Origin: Candidatus Zixiibacteriota bacterium
Lineage (GTDB): Bacteria; Zixibacteria; MSB-5A5; GN15; PGXB01
Reading direction: 5' to 3'
DNA: 64,000 nucleotides
Assembly: GCA_016933955.1 (NCBI GenBank)
Contig: JAFGTT010000012.1
Span: 1 to 64,000, forward strand
The translations under genes and the position numbers were made by a program. Of the stretch, positions 1-9,327 are shown one piece after another; the stretch's first letter is position 1; every line of letters starts with the position of its first letter. Below the pieces are notes generated by a model. That model was not told where the DNA came from and made no database searches. It saw nothing but the letters and a program-made list of their open reading frames with translations.

Positions 1-1
1 A

Positions 2-1267
2 GGATGTGGAAAATTAAAAGATGAAAATGAGGGCCCCAAAAACTGCCAAAAATTAAGACTTGCGGCATTATTGCATGACGTTGGACACTATCCATTGTCC
101 CACCCGGGTGAACAGGTATTCCAATGGGTGGATTTTGATCAAAATGTCCCTGACGTAACCAAAAACCGCGGTAGTAATGATTTTAAAAAAAACCTTCTTT
201 TAAATGCGGAAAAAAAGCATGAAAGTCCAACAGCAGAACATGAACGGCTGAGTAAACTTATAATAACCCATGAAAATTCCGAAATAAGAAAAATACTCGA
301 ACATGAAAAATATGATCCAGAGGAAATTGCCAGGATTTTTAATGCTGAAGATACTCAAAATCCATTTCATGTTCAGTTGATGAGCAGTACATTGGACTGT
401 GATAGACTTGACTATATGCTTCGCGATGCCAAATCCACAGGCACATCATATGGTATCGTTGATTTAGATTACATTTTGCGCAATTTAAAGTGGGATAAAA
501 AGAATGAATTAATTTGTTTCACACCTAAGGCCATAACCGCAATTGAGCATTTTATAACCAATCGTTATTTTTCATACAATATAATATATCACAAAACAAC
601 TGTAGGTTTTGAATTAATGGCGAAAGCACTGTTCTATTGCATGGTTATGGATAAAGATTTTAAAGATGGGGGTAAATATCCCGAAATAGTACATTCTTTT
701 GCCGATATTGAGGAAAAAATTAAAAATGACTGTGATTTCCTCATGAATTTCAATGATGAATACTTTTGGTATTATTTGGATATTTACAAGAAAAGAAACG
801 ACAATAAATTAATTCAAAAACTCATTGAAAATTTATATAAAAGAAAACCATTAAGACCGATATATGAAATCAAAACGGTCGAGACAAAGACAGAGGGATA
901 CTATGATGAGAAATATACTATTTTAACGAAATGTCTGATTAATAACAGCGATTTTTTAAAAAAATTGGACGAATTGGGATTAGATTTAGGTTATATCTCA
1001 ATAGCAGAAAGAAAGATTAAATTTGAGGAAATGAGCCATTCTATTGAATTGGAGGATACCCAAAAAACAGAATCCCCAGACTATTTGAAACTTGTCAAGA
1101 TTCTGCAAAAGGATGAAATAAGGGAATTAGTCACTCTTAGCGGATCAATAGTGAAAACACTCAGTCAGTACAAACCTTGCATATCCCGATTATACGCTTT
1201 GGTAGATAAAAATTCAGATGAAGAAAAAGAATTAAAATCAATTGTTGGTGAAATACTTACTCAATAA
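2..1267 (+). CDS. HD-domain phosphohydrolase (5' truncated by window edge)
   Basis: The frame is open to the left edge, so the true start lies outside the window; a TTG at 71 is internal. About 421 residues are visible. Near the N-terminus is LLHDVGHYPLSH, the HD metal-binding signature, with the first His presumably upstream. Further in, LDCDRLDYMLRD is the second conserved Asp region typical of SAMHD1/YdhJ-like HD proteins (COG1078 type). Known members hydrolyse dNTPs or related phosphate esters; the substrate here cannot be told. The C-terminal half is charged and helical and I do not recognise it. Codon use is strongly AT-rich, unlike all the other genes, and the next gene is a tRNA, so acquisition by transfer is likely. 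Confidence 0.8.
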   Translation, partial: GCGKLKDENEGPKNCQKLRLAALLHDVGHYPLSHPGEQVFQWVDFDQNVPDVTKNRGSNDFKKNLLLNAEKKHESPTAEHERLSKLIITHENSEIRKILEHEKYDPEEIARIFNAEDTQNPFHVQLMSSTLDCDRLDYMLRDAKSTGTSYGIVDLDYILRNLKWDKKNELICFTPKAITAIEHFITNRYFSYNIIYHKTTVGFELMAKALFYCMVMDKDFKDGGKYPEIVHSFADIEEKIKNDCDFLMNFNDEYFWYYLDIYKKRNDNKLIQKLIENLYKRKPLRPIYEIKTVETKTEGYYDEKYTILTKCLINNSDFLKKLDELGLDLGYISIAERKIKFEEMSHSIELEDTQKTESPDYLKLVKILQKDEIRELVTLSGSIVKTLSQYKPCISRLYALVDKNSDEEKELKSIVGEILTQ

Positions 1268-1460
1268 AATACAAAAAATATCTGCCAAATTTCAGTAAAT
1301 TTAATCAAATTCATAATTTGTATACTCAATTTAGACTCCAAATCACATAAATCGGGCTTCTTTTACAAAGGCCTTGATTTTCGGCGGGAATTTTGTTTAT
1401 TACGTAGCCTGTATGAGGGCCGATTCGTATACCTAATCAGCCCGGCAAAATGACAACAAT

Positions 1461-1533
1461 GGGCCAGTAGCTCAGCTGGGAGAGCACCACGTTCGCAACG
1501 TGGGGGTCGGCGGTTCGATCCCGCTCTGGTCCA
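1461..1533 (+). tRNA. tRNA-Ala (anticodon CGC)
   Basis: A complete cloverleaf can be folded. The acceptor stem GGGCCAG/CTGGTCC contains the G3-U70 wobble that identifies alanine tRNAs. The D stem is GCTC/GAGC. The anticodon stem CCACG/CGTGG encloses loop TTCGCAA, giving anticodon CGC (reads GCG, Ala). The T arm contains GGTTCGATCC. The discriminator base is A and the 3' CCA is not encoded. The gene ends 23 nt before the SRP RNA, so the two RNAs may be co-transcribed. Confidence 0.95.
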
Positions 1534-1556
1534 TTTAACTTTGCATAGAGGACAAA

Positions 1557-1824
<268 letters not shown>

Positions 1825-1851
1825 ATAAATTAAAATCCGGCAAATAAAAAA

Positions 1852-3534
1852 ATGTCGTACCAGGTTCTGGCCAGGAAATACCGGCCCAAGCAGTTCGACC
1901 AGGTGGTGGCTCAGCAACATGTCACCCGAACCCTGCAGAACGCCCTGAAAGCGGGGCGAATCAGTTCCGGTTACCTGTTCACCGGGCCGCGCGGAACCGG
2001 TAAAACGACCACCGCCAGAATTCTGGCCAAAGCCCTGAACTGTGTCAACGGCCCGACCCCGACGCCATGCGATAACTGCCCGGCCTGCAACGAAATAACG
2101 GCAGGATCGGCGCTCGATGTGTTGGAGATCGACGCCGCCTCGAATACCGGGGTGGATGATATCCGGACCCTGCGCGAGAATGTCCGCTATTTGCCCACTT
2201 CGGGGAAAAAGCGCATTTATATTATCGACGAGGTTCACCGGCTGTCCGGGTCGGCGTTCGACGCCCTTCTGAAAACTCTCGAGGAGCCGCCGCCGCATGT
2301 GGTGTTCATTTTCGCCACGACCGAGCCGCACAAAGTCCCCGAGACGATTCGGTCGCGGACCCAGCGGTATGATTTTCACCGGGTGGCGGTCGGCGATCTG
2401 ATCTTGCATCTGCGGAAAATCGCCGATGCCGAGGGAATCAAAATCGATGATGAAGCGCTGTTCGTGATTGCGCGCAAGGCCGACGGTTCGGTGCGGGACG
2501 GGATGTCGCTTCTGGACCAGATGTCGGCTTTTACCGGGGAGGAGATCACCGGAGCGCAGGTCAATGAGGCCCTGGGGCTGATCGACCGCCAGTTTTATTT
2601 CGATTATGTCGAGGCGGTGGCTTCCAAAGATGCCGCGGCGGGGCTGGATCTGGTCAAAAAGCTGATCGACTCCGGGGTGGAGATTCCCGAATTCTGTTAC
2701 GGGCTGGCGGATCATTTCCGAACCCTGCTGATCATGCAGAATGCCGCCGAGCCGGCGAAACTTCTGGAGCTGTCCGATTCGGAGATGGAGACCTTCAAAA
2801 AGCAGGGTGATTATTTTTCCTCGGGCGACCTGCTTCGTATGATCAAAACCATGACCGATATGGCCCTCGATATCAAGAGCGGAATCGACCCGCGGTTATT
2901 GATCGAAACCAATACCATCAAGCTGGTCAGTTTGGAAGCAACGGTGCGATTCGAGGATATTATCGCTCAATTGTCCGATGACAGCGCAGTCGAAACCATG
3001 GAACCAAACGGCGAGACAGATTTATTCGGAGCGGTAAGTCCAAAGAAACCGGTGATGGAAACCAGCCCGAAGGTGATCGAGGAACTGCCTCTCCCCTCAC
3101 CCGAGCCGATCGGGACCGGGGTCACCCGGGCGGTCAACCGGCCGATGGTTCAGACCGGCTGGCCGAAATATATCGAGTATTTAAAGCAGTCCAACCCGAT
3201 GCTTTCGGCCTTGTTGTCGATGGCGGAAATAAAGGAAGTCAAGGATAATGTGATTACGGCTGTGTTCCATAACGCCGGGGGAACATCGAAACAGGTGGTC
3301 GAGAAACCAACCTACCGGGAGACCATTGACAGAACCCTCCGCGATTTTTTCCAGGCCGGGTTGAAAATCAGGTTCGAGGCGGATCTCAACAATAAACCGC
3401 CCCAGGCGAAAAAACCGGGAGCGGTTCCGGAGGCGATCGATACTGAAAAATTATTGCAGGAAGATGAAAATTTGAAAAACATCGTCGAACGTTTCGACGG
3501 TGATATTATCGGTAAAAAAAAAGTCGATGATTGA
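1852..3534 (+). CDS. dnaX: DNA polymerase III subunit gamma/tau
   Basis: This is the clamp-loader ATPase that loads the sliding clamp and couples polymerase cores. The N-terminus [11 protein letters not shown] is the family signature. Walker A GPRGTGKT lies at residues 45-52, a zinc knuckle is formed by C64, C73, C76 and C79, and Walker B IIDEVH is near residue 127. The sensor segment reads [14 protein letters not shown]+ domains I-II are followed by the collar domain (to about 360) and a variable tail to residue 560. ATG at 1852 lies 27 nt after the SRP RNA. An A9 run (3514-3522) lies only four codons before the stop, too late to generate a gamma form. Confidence 0.97.
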   Translation: MSYQVLARKYRPKQFDQVVAQQHVTRTLQNALKAGRISSGYLFTGPRGTGKTTTARILAKALNCVNGPTPTPCDNCPACNEITAGSALDVLEIDAASNTGVDDIRTLRENVRYLPTSGKKRIYIIDEVHRLSGSAFDALLKTLEEPPPHVVFIFATTEPHKVPETIRSRTQRYDFHRVAVGDLILHLRKIADAEGIKIDDEALFVIARKADGSVRDGMSLLDQMSAFTGEEITGAQVNEALGLIDRQFYFDYVEAVASKDAAAGLDLVKKLIDSGVEIPEFCYGLADHFRTLLIMQNAAEPAKLLELSDSEMETFKKQGDYFSSGDLLRMIKTMTDMALDIKSGIDPRLLIETNTIKLVSLEATVRFEDIIAQLSDDSAVETMEPNGETDLFGAVSPKKPVMETSPKVIEELPLPSPEPIGTGVTRAVNRPMVQTGWPKYIEYLKQSNPMLSALLSMAEIKEVKDNVITAVFHNAGGTSKQVVEKPTYRETIDRTLRDFFQAGLKIRFEADLNNKPPQAKKPGAVPEAIDTEKLLQEDENLKNIVERFDGDIIGKKKVDD

Positions 3535-3551
3535 GCGGAAGGAGAAATAAT

Positions 3552-3878
3552 ATGAGCAAGGGCGGTTTGGGAAATATGATGAAGCAGTTCCAGAAGATGC
3601 AACAGAAGATGGAAGAAATGCAGGCCGAGCTGGAAGAAGCCAGGGTCGAGGGAACCTCAGGCGGCGGGATGGTGAAAGTGGTGGCCAACGGCAAACAGGA
3701 AATTCTTGAAGTTATCATTGATAAGGAAGTGGTCGATCCCGATGATGTCGAGATGCTGCAGGATTTAATCGTGGCGGCGGTCAACCAGGCCCGCCAGAAA
3801 GCCCAGGATCTCCAGACCGAGCAGATGTCGTCCCTGACGGGCGGCATGAATATTCCGGGACTCAATTTACCGTTTTAA
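3552..3878 (+). CDS. ebfC: YbaB/EbfC family nucleoid-associated protein
   Basis: A protein of 108 aa that forms DNA-binding dimers of the YbaB/EbfC fold. It begins [20 protein letters not shown], a Met/Gln-rich helix typical of the family, followed by [18 protein letters not shown] and a C-terminal helix. ATG 3552 is chosen because AGGAG lies 6-10 nt upstream; an in-frame upstream start at 3531 would overlap the dnaX stop and has no ribosome-binding site. The gene sits in its usual place between dnaX and recR. Confidence 0.95.
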   Translation: MSKGGLGNMMKQFQKMQQKMEEMQAELEEARVEGTSGGGMVKVVANGKQEILEVIIDKEVVDPDDVEMLQDLIVAAVNQARQKAQDLQTEQMSSLTGGMNIPGLNLPF

Positions 3879-3884
3879 GAGATT

Positions 3885-4481
3885 ATGTTTAAATCCGCAG
3901 AATCTGTCGAACGATTGATCAATCTTCTCTCCCGCTTGCCGGGTATCGGCCGGAAATCGGCCGGTCGGCTGGCCTTTCATATTTTGAAAATGTCACGGGA
4001 GGAGGCCATCGAGCTGTCCGATTCTATCCGCGAGGTCAAGGATAAGGTCGGGTTCTGCACGACCTGTTTCAATATTTCCGAACACAGCCCGTGCCATATC
4101 TGTTCCGATCCCGGCCGCAGACAGGATATGATCTGCGTTGTCGAAGAAGTTTCCGATCTCTCGGCGCTGGAGAAGGCGGAGGGGTATGACGGACAGTATC
4201 ATGTTTTGGGCGGGCGGATTTCGCCGCTCGACGGGATCGGTCCCGACGATCTGAAAATAAAAGAGCTGCTGGCGCGGATTAACGATTCGACCCGGGAGAT
4301 AATCATCGCCACCAATCCCAATGTCGAGGGTGAAGCGACCGCGCTGTACCTGGCGAAGCTGATCAAACCGCTGAATATCAAAATCACCCGGATTGCCCGC
4401 GGTTTGCCGGTCGGCAGTGATCTGGAGTATGCCGACGGAATAACGATTTCAAGGGCGCTTGAAGGGCGTCAAGAGATTTAG
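3885..4481 (+). CDS. recR: Recombination mediator RecR
   Basis: A 198-aa protein of normal family length. It works with RecF/RecO to load RecA at single-strand gaps. The helix-hairpin-helix (LSRLPGIGRKSAGRLAFH) is at residues 15-32, the C4 zinc finger uses C58, C61, C70 and C73, and the Toprim domain follows (VVEEVSDLSALE, then HVLGGRISPLDGIGP). It starts 7 nt after the ebfC stop and closes the conserved dnaX-ebfC-recR cluster. Confidence 0.97.
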   Translation: MFKSAESVERLINLLSRLPGIGRKSAGRLAFHILKMSREEAIELSDSIREVKDKVGFCTTCFNISEHSPCHICSDPGRRQDMICVVEEVSDLSALEKAEGYDGQYHVLGGRISPLDGIGPDDLKIKELLARINDSTREIIIATNPNVEGEATALYLAKLIKPLNIKITRIARGLPVGSDLEYADGITISRALEGRQEI

Positions 4482-4493
4482 GGCGGACCGGTC

Positions 4494-6590
4494 ATGAATA
4501 AATTTCTGTCATACAATTCCGAGGCGCTGGGATCATGGCCCAATATTATCACCCTGGTTCTGGCGGTCCTGATTCTGGCCATGCCGGTTATCGCGCACCA
4601 TTACCTGGTGGTCAACTGGGGATTCGACAATGCCTCTTTCCTGCTGACGGGATTGTACTATCTATGGATCGGTTTCGGGTTGATACTGATCGCTTTCTTA
4701 TTTATTTCGCCCAGCCGGCACTTTATTTCGGTGATGCTGACCAGGTATCTCTGGGGTGATCGTAAAATCGCGGGCCGCCTGATTATTTTGGTCATCGCGC
4801 TAATAATTTTCTTCATTTTCCGATTCGAGGCCCATCTGTACGGCAACGGATATATCCGAATTGCCAATTTCGCCCAGAGAACCAAGCCGATCGTGCAGTG
4901 GTACGAGGCCGGCGCAACCTATCTGGCCGGACTGCTTTACTGGATAATTTCACTGTTCGAGGTGAATCAGGTGACGGCGGCGGCCTGGGCGTACCGCCTG
5001 ATCTCATTTTTATCCGGGCTTGGTTTTATTTATCTTACTTTCCGGATCGCCAATCTGGCCGGGGATAATATCGATGAGATGACGGCGTACCTTTTCCTTG
5101 TTAATTTCACCGGATTCAGTTTGTTCTTTTTCGGTTTTGTCGAAAACAACCCAATCCTCCTGCCGCTGGCGGCCGCCTTTGTTTTGCTGGTTATTATGTT
5201 CAGCCAGCGGAAAAGCAGTAAATATCTGGGTTACCTGTGGCTGATCCAGATGATCGGTTTGTTTTTCAGTTTTCAGTTTATCACCACTATTCCGGCCATC
5301 ATCTATCTCAGTTTCCGGTATCTGATCGGAAACCGGCAGATCGGCCGTTTCCTGGGGACTTTAACGGCTTTTATTATTATTCTCTGCGGGCCGATTATTC
5401 TCTATTTGAAAGCTGTCGGCAATATCGGGCTGGAGAACCTGCTCCTGTTCTGGAATGGCAAACCACCGGAAACGATCTATACCATATTCGGATTTCGGCA
5501 TCTGATGGACCTGTTGAATCTGTTCTACCTTCTGATACCCGCTTTTATTATTTTCCTCGGCGCGATTGCGGCTGGTTTGTTGATTATCAGGAAGGACCGG
5601 ATATTCGTGGCGCTGAGCTTTGTATTTCTGGCCCAGGTTATTTATATATTCGTTATCGATCCCAAAAACGGCATGGCCCGGGACATCCATCTGTATGGTT
5701 TTCTCCTGACCGGTCTGCTTTTTCTGGGAGTTTACGCCCTGATAAAAGTGCGCCCGGTAATCGGCCTTTCTAAAGATATCTTGATGATGCTTTGCCCGAT
5801 ATCGCTATTGGCGGTTATGCCGATCTATTATGTTCATCTGGATCCGGAGACAGCGGTGGCCCGCCTGGATAAATACCTGGCCTATAACGACACCAAATAT
5901 GAGGCGGCTCTTCTGGCGATGCGGGATTATTACGCAGTCAGCACTCAACCGGCTCTGGCCATTCAGCGAGAGCAGGCGATCAAGGCCAAGGCGCCGGGCG
6001 CCCTGGAATCACAGATAATCAACGATCTCTATGCTCACGAACGTTATGATGATGCCTTCGAATATGCCCTGCAACTGGTCGAAAGAAATCCCTACAACGC
6101 CATTTACCGGATGCAGAAGGGCAATATCCTGAAATTTTATAAACGCTTCGGCGATGCCGAGAAAGAATACCTGACCGGCCTGAAGCTTGACCCCTACAAT
6201 CTCGATCTGTACCATTTTCTGTCAGAATTGTACCGGGAAACCCGGCAACATGAAAAATCCTATGCGGTCTTGAAAAAGGCGCTGTCGATCGATCCGCGTA
6301 ATCCCGTCATCCTGGTTGATATGGCCGGGTATTATTACAACACTAAACAGCCGGCCGGGGTGGACAGCCTGACCGGGCTTATCTTCAAAATCGACTCCAC
6401 TGAACCGTACGCCTATATGTACCGGGGATTATCGCTGGAACGAGCCGGTCGCAAGGAGGCGGCGCTTAAATATCTCGAGAAATTCGTGGCCCTCAATGAC
6501 AGACTGCCGGAAGTTCCGGTTATCCGTAAGAAAATAAACGATATCTTTCTTGAGCTGAACGACACCACCAAAACTACTCCGCAACCCTGA
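4494..6590 (+). CDS. Multi-pass membrane protein with C-terminal TPR repeats (possible GT-C glycosyltransferase)
   Basis: The protein has 698 aa. Residues 1-450 contain about ten to twelve hydrophobic segments; residues 470-690 are tetratricopeptide repeats (for example AEKEYLTGLKLDPYN and SYAVLKKALSIDPRNP). After the third membrane segment comes YGNGYIRIANFAQRTKP, an early acidic/aromatic loop in the place where GT-C glycosyltransferases carry a catalytic loop, but a proper DXD/EXD motif is not obvious. The architecture resembles membrane mannosyltransferase-TPR (TMTC-like) proteins, and that assignment is an inference. It begins 12 nt after recR. Its stop is 2 nt from the stop of the convergent gene, with no terminator between them. 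Confidence 0.6.
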   Translation: MNKFLSYNSEALGSWPNIITLVLAVLILAMPVIAHHYLVVNWGFDNASFLLTGLYYLWIGFGLILIAFLFISPSRHFISVMLTRYLWGDRKIAGRLIILVIALIIFFIFRFEAHLYGNGYIRIANFAQRTKPIVQWYEAGATYLAGLLYWIISLFEVNQVTAAAWAYRLISFLSGLGFIYLTFRIANLAGDNIDEMTAYLFLVNFTGFSLFFFGFVENNPILLPLAAAFVLLVIMFSQRKSSKYLGYLWLIQMIGLFFSFQFITTIPAIIYLSFRYLIGNRQIGRFLGTLTAFIIILCGPIILYLKAVGNIGLENLLLFWNGKPPETIYTIFGFRHLMDLLNLFYLLIPAFIIFLGAIAAGLLIIRKDRIFVALSFVFLAQVIYIFVIDPKNGMARDIHLYGFLLTGLLFLGVYALIKVRPVIGLSKDILMMLCPISLLAVMPIYYVHLDPETAVARLDKYLAYNDTKYEAALLAMRDYYAVSTQPALAIQREQAIKAKAPGALESQIINDLYAHERYDDAFEYALQLVERNPYNAIYRMQKGNILKFYKRFGDAEKEYLTGLKLDPYNLDLYHFLSELYRETRQHEKSYAVLKKALSIDPRNPVILVDMAGYYYNTKQPAGVDSLTGLIFKIDSTEPYAYMYRGLSLERAGRKEAALKYLEKFVALNDRLPEVPVIRKKINDIFLELNDTTKTTPQP

Positions 6591-6592
6591 TC

Positions 6593-8182
6593 CTATTTTA
6601 TGATCTGATAATTATCTTTCTGCGGCAGGGCACCGTCCAGCAAATCCAATCCAAAATAGGCCGTGACCCGGTTTTTATCGGGATCATAATATATACCCGA
6701 TGATTCCGGATCGGCGATATATTTGGCCTTGATCTGGTTGGCGGCATAGTCATAGAGACCGATTTCGTTTCGGTCCAGACGAATACCATAACGGAATCCG
6801 GGAAATTTCCGGCTCCCCCGGAATTGCTCCTCAAACAGCATCGATTTCAGGCTGTCCAGTTCCGGGCAGCGGTCGAAAAGAAAGGTGATATCGCCGACAG
6901 TACTGTCGGCATCCTGATAAACCACCTGAAGCCATTTGTCGGACGTCGAAATCCGCAACCCGCTGTTTTCCAGGACAGGCTGATCGGCCTCGATTTGCCC
7001 GGGGATTATCAGGCCGGCCCGGCGGCCGCGTTCTTCGAGGAAAGACTGAAACCCGGCATTAAACTGCTCCCAATCCATATTCACGGCGTCGGTGATAATG
7101 CTTCTCACCGTATCGGCCGTCATGGTCATAATCGTTTCTCGGTCGCCCGCGAGACGGCCATAGAGAGCCAGGAAGTTTTCAAGTCCGAGTTGCTCATAGA
7201 GGTATTCAACCAGGCAACTGCTGACCGGATAAGAAACATCGCCGCCCTCAAGATTATGGAAATCATTGAAGGTCAGGATCGAGTCGATATCGATAATTTT
7301 GTATTTGAGAATGTACTCCCCGAAATCGAAGACTACCGCCGGGGAACGCTGCCAGCGTCCCCCCAGATAAGTGGCAAAACCATATTGAATAAAGGGTTGA
7401 GTCGCGGGCGGAAGATGCTGTAATCGAAAATTCACCAGGAGCAGGGCGATTTCATGAAAATGCGGGAGGAAGGTGGTAACGACGGCATCATAGGCCGGAT
7501 CGTACACTCCCCGATCACGGATTCCCGTAATTTTTTCGACCTCAAGATCGGTATTGCACAGATAGTAATCGATTTTCGTTTCTTCGAGAAGTTTCCTCCG
7601 CTCCGGTACGATTCCCAGGGTCGCGGCGGTTCGCGTGACGAACTCATCAAGGGAATTGAGGGCAATTGAGTTCAATTCCGATTCGCGTTTGGGATCGGCA
7701 TAAATACGAAAATAACGGGTGGTCGTAAGAGACCAGCCGGCGGTATAATAATCGGCCGGTGCAATAATCCAGGGATAGCCGTCTTTAACGACGGTAAAAT
7801 AGAAATGATCGCGGGTGAAGGTACTATCTTCGGCGCGAAATTTCCAGCGAACGACATTGCTGTCGAAAATCGCCTTGGAAATGACACCATCCGGCAGATA
7901 CGATTTGACCAGCTTGAACTCCTGCATGACCGGCGAGTTGAAATCCGGCTTGATCGGGATATTATTGTACTGGATACCGAGTCGGATCGACCGGGCATAC
8001 GAAGCCGGTTCCCAGAGTCCGCAGGCCGATTCGTAGTTGCCGGATTTGACCAGATCAAGATAATAGGTCAGCAGTTCGCGCGAGGCTCTGGTATCATCGG
8101 CCCGGACCGGACCATTCCAGACCGGGAGAATTACCAAAAGAGCCGCCAGCGATCGATAAAGAAAATTAAAAAGAGGCATCAT
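6593..8182 (-). CDS. Secreted protein with degenerate peptidase MA-like domain
   Basis: A 529-aa protein with an N-terminal signal peptide (hydrophobic stretch at residues 5-22, cleavage likely after GPVRA). The middle (about 175-370) follows the layout of clan MA gluzincin-like proteins: a conserved region starting HEIALLLVNF where HExxH would lie, then QPFIQYGFATYLGG where the WLxEGxAxY helix supplies the third ligand. The second His and the third-ligand Glu are absent, so zinc catalysis is unlikely. The intact relative at 32295-33263 shows what is missing. The C-terminal 130 residues are beta-rich and unrecognised. Probably a periplasmic or surface protein; function unknown. Confidence 0.5.
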   Translation of the reverse strand: MMPLFNFLYRSLAALLVILPVWNGPVRADDTRASRELLTYYLDLVKSGNYESACGLWEPASYARSIRLGIQYNNIPIKPDFNSPVMQEFKLVKSYLPDGVISKAIFDSNVVRWKFRAEDSTFTRDHFYFTVVKDGYPWIIAPADYYTAGWSLTTTRYFRIYADPKRESELNSIALNSLDEFVTRTAATLGIVPERRKLLEETKIDYYLCNTDLEVEKITGIRDRGVYDPAYDAVVTTFLPHFHEIALLLVNFRLQHLPPATQPFIQYGFATYLGGRWQRSPAVVFDFGEYILKYKIIDIDSILTFNDFHNLEGGDVSYPVSSCLVEYLYEQLGLENFLALYGRLAGDRETIMTMTADTVRSIITDAVNMDWEQFNAGFQSFLEERGRRAGLIIPGQIEADQPVLENSGLRISTSDKWLQVVYQDADSTVGDITFLFDRCPELDSLKSMLFEEQFRGSRKFPGFRYGIRLDRNEIGLYDYAANQIKAKYIADPESSGIYYDPDKNRVTAYFGLDLLDGALPQKDNYQIIK

Positions 8183-8260
8183 TTATCTCCGTGAGCTTAT
8201 TTGCGATATTATGATAATATACACCGTGAAAGGCCGAAAGTCCATTGGTTAAAGCGGTAT

Positions 8261-8288
8261 AAAAAAGGCCCCCGCACCGGCGGGGGCC
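8261..8288 (-). terminator. Rho-independent terminator of the outer-membrane operon
   Basis: A perfect 9-bp GC stem GGCCCCCGC/GCGGGGGCC with a 4-nt loop. Read on the minus strand it is followed by six T. It lies 24 nt downstream of the PorV-like gene. Confidence 0.9.
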
Positions 8289-8311
8289 CAAGCAGGTCAG
8301 AACAATAATCA

Positions 8312-9316
8312 CTAAAACGAAAGGCTCGCAGAGAATCTGTGAACGGATTCCAGGCGTCCGACATCGACCCAGGCATAATCAAGAGCCAGGGTGGTGTACT
8401 GGGAAAGGCCGGTTCGGAAACCGGCTCCCAATCCAAGCCCTTCCTCCTCGTAATTCAACTTGTACCCGGCTCTCAGGAAATATTTCCCCTGCCAGTCATA
8501 TTCGGCCCCGATGGCACCCTGCTGTTCATTATCATTGGGGTGTTTAGTCTCGATCGCGACCATCAGACGGCTGTCCTCGGTATCGACAAAATCATAGGCC
8601 AGACCGACCCGGAAAGTCAGGGGCAAATCATACGGGTCCACTTTAAGGCGGCTGGAGAAAGGTTCCTGGTTCGGATTACCTTCATCGGCATCATACTCGA
8701 CATCCAGATCGGGGCCATCGAACTTCATTTCCGGCCCCATATTGGAAATATTCATCCCCATCCGGAGCGACTTGAAGCCGGTGTAAAGCATGGTTCCGAA
8801 ATCGACCGCAAAGCCGGCGGCTTTTTCACGGTAGATTTCCTCGCCGATATATTTGAAACTCGCCCCGAACGAAAACTGGGCGGTCAGTTGACGGGAATAG
8901 CTGAGCTGGAAAGCAAATGAGGAGGCTGAGTACGACTGGCCGGTCCCTTCCGGTTCCTCGATGGTGGTAATTTCCTTATCGCCCATCGAGAGGATGGTGG
9001 CCGACAGGCCGAAAACACCGAGTCCTTCGAAACGCCTGGCATAGGCGATATAGTCGAGATTGATATCGGTGATATAGTCGACATGGGTGAAAGCCAGCTC
9101 ACTGGTTTCGATTGAAGTCAGCCCGGCGGGATTCCAGTACATGGCATAGATATCCTCGGCCACGGCCACGGCGGCTTCACCCATTCCATGGTACCTGGCG
9201 CCCACCCCTATTTTGAGAAACTGGGCCCCGGCCGTACCGGTTTTGGAGAATTCGCCGGCCAGAGCGGTGGTGGCTATCAGGGCCGCAATCACTACTGTTA
9301 TTAATTTTTTAATCAT
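8312..9316 (-). CDS. PorV/PorQ-family outer-membrane beta-barrel protein
   Basis: A 334-aa protein. A signal peptide (first 21 residues, ending TTALA) is followed by GAQFLKIGVGARYHGMGEA and then AMYWNPAGL, the hallmark start of the PorV/PorQ (UPF0164, FadL-like) family. The rest alternates amphipathic strands and ends in a terminal Phe (SASLSF), as expected of BAM substrates. PorV proteins in Bacteroidota shuttle type IX cargo; whether type IX secretion operates here is inferred. It is the last gene of a three-gene operon, 11 nt after the FlgD-tailed secreted protein. AGGAG precedes the ATG. Confidence 0.85.
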   Translation of the reverse strand: MIKKLITVVIAALIATTALAGEFSKTGTAGAQFLKIGVGARYHGMGEAAVAVAEDIYAMYWNPAGLTSIETSELAFTHVDYITDINLDYIAYARRFEGLGVFGLSATILSMGDKEITTIEEPEGTGQSYSASSFAFQLSYSRQLTAQFSFGASFKYIGEEIYREKAAGFAVDFGTMLYTGFKSLRMGMNISNMGPEMKFDGPDLDVEYDADEGNPNQEPFSSRLKVDPYDLPLTFRVGLAYDFVDTEDSRLMVAIETKHPNDNEQQGAIGAEYDWQGKYFLRAGYKLNYEEEGLGLGAGFRTGLSQYTTLALDYAWVDVGRLESVHRFSASLSF

Positions 9317-9327
9317 GGCGCATTCTC

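Noticed and set aside
3514-3522. A9 run at the end of dnaX as a programmed frameshift site for a gamma subunit
   Set aside because: It lies only four codons before the stop; gamma-type products need a shift near the end of the ATPase/collar region, well upstream.
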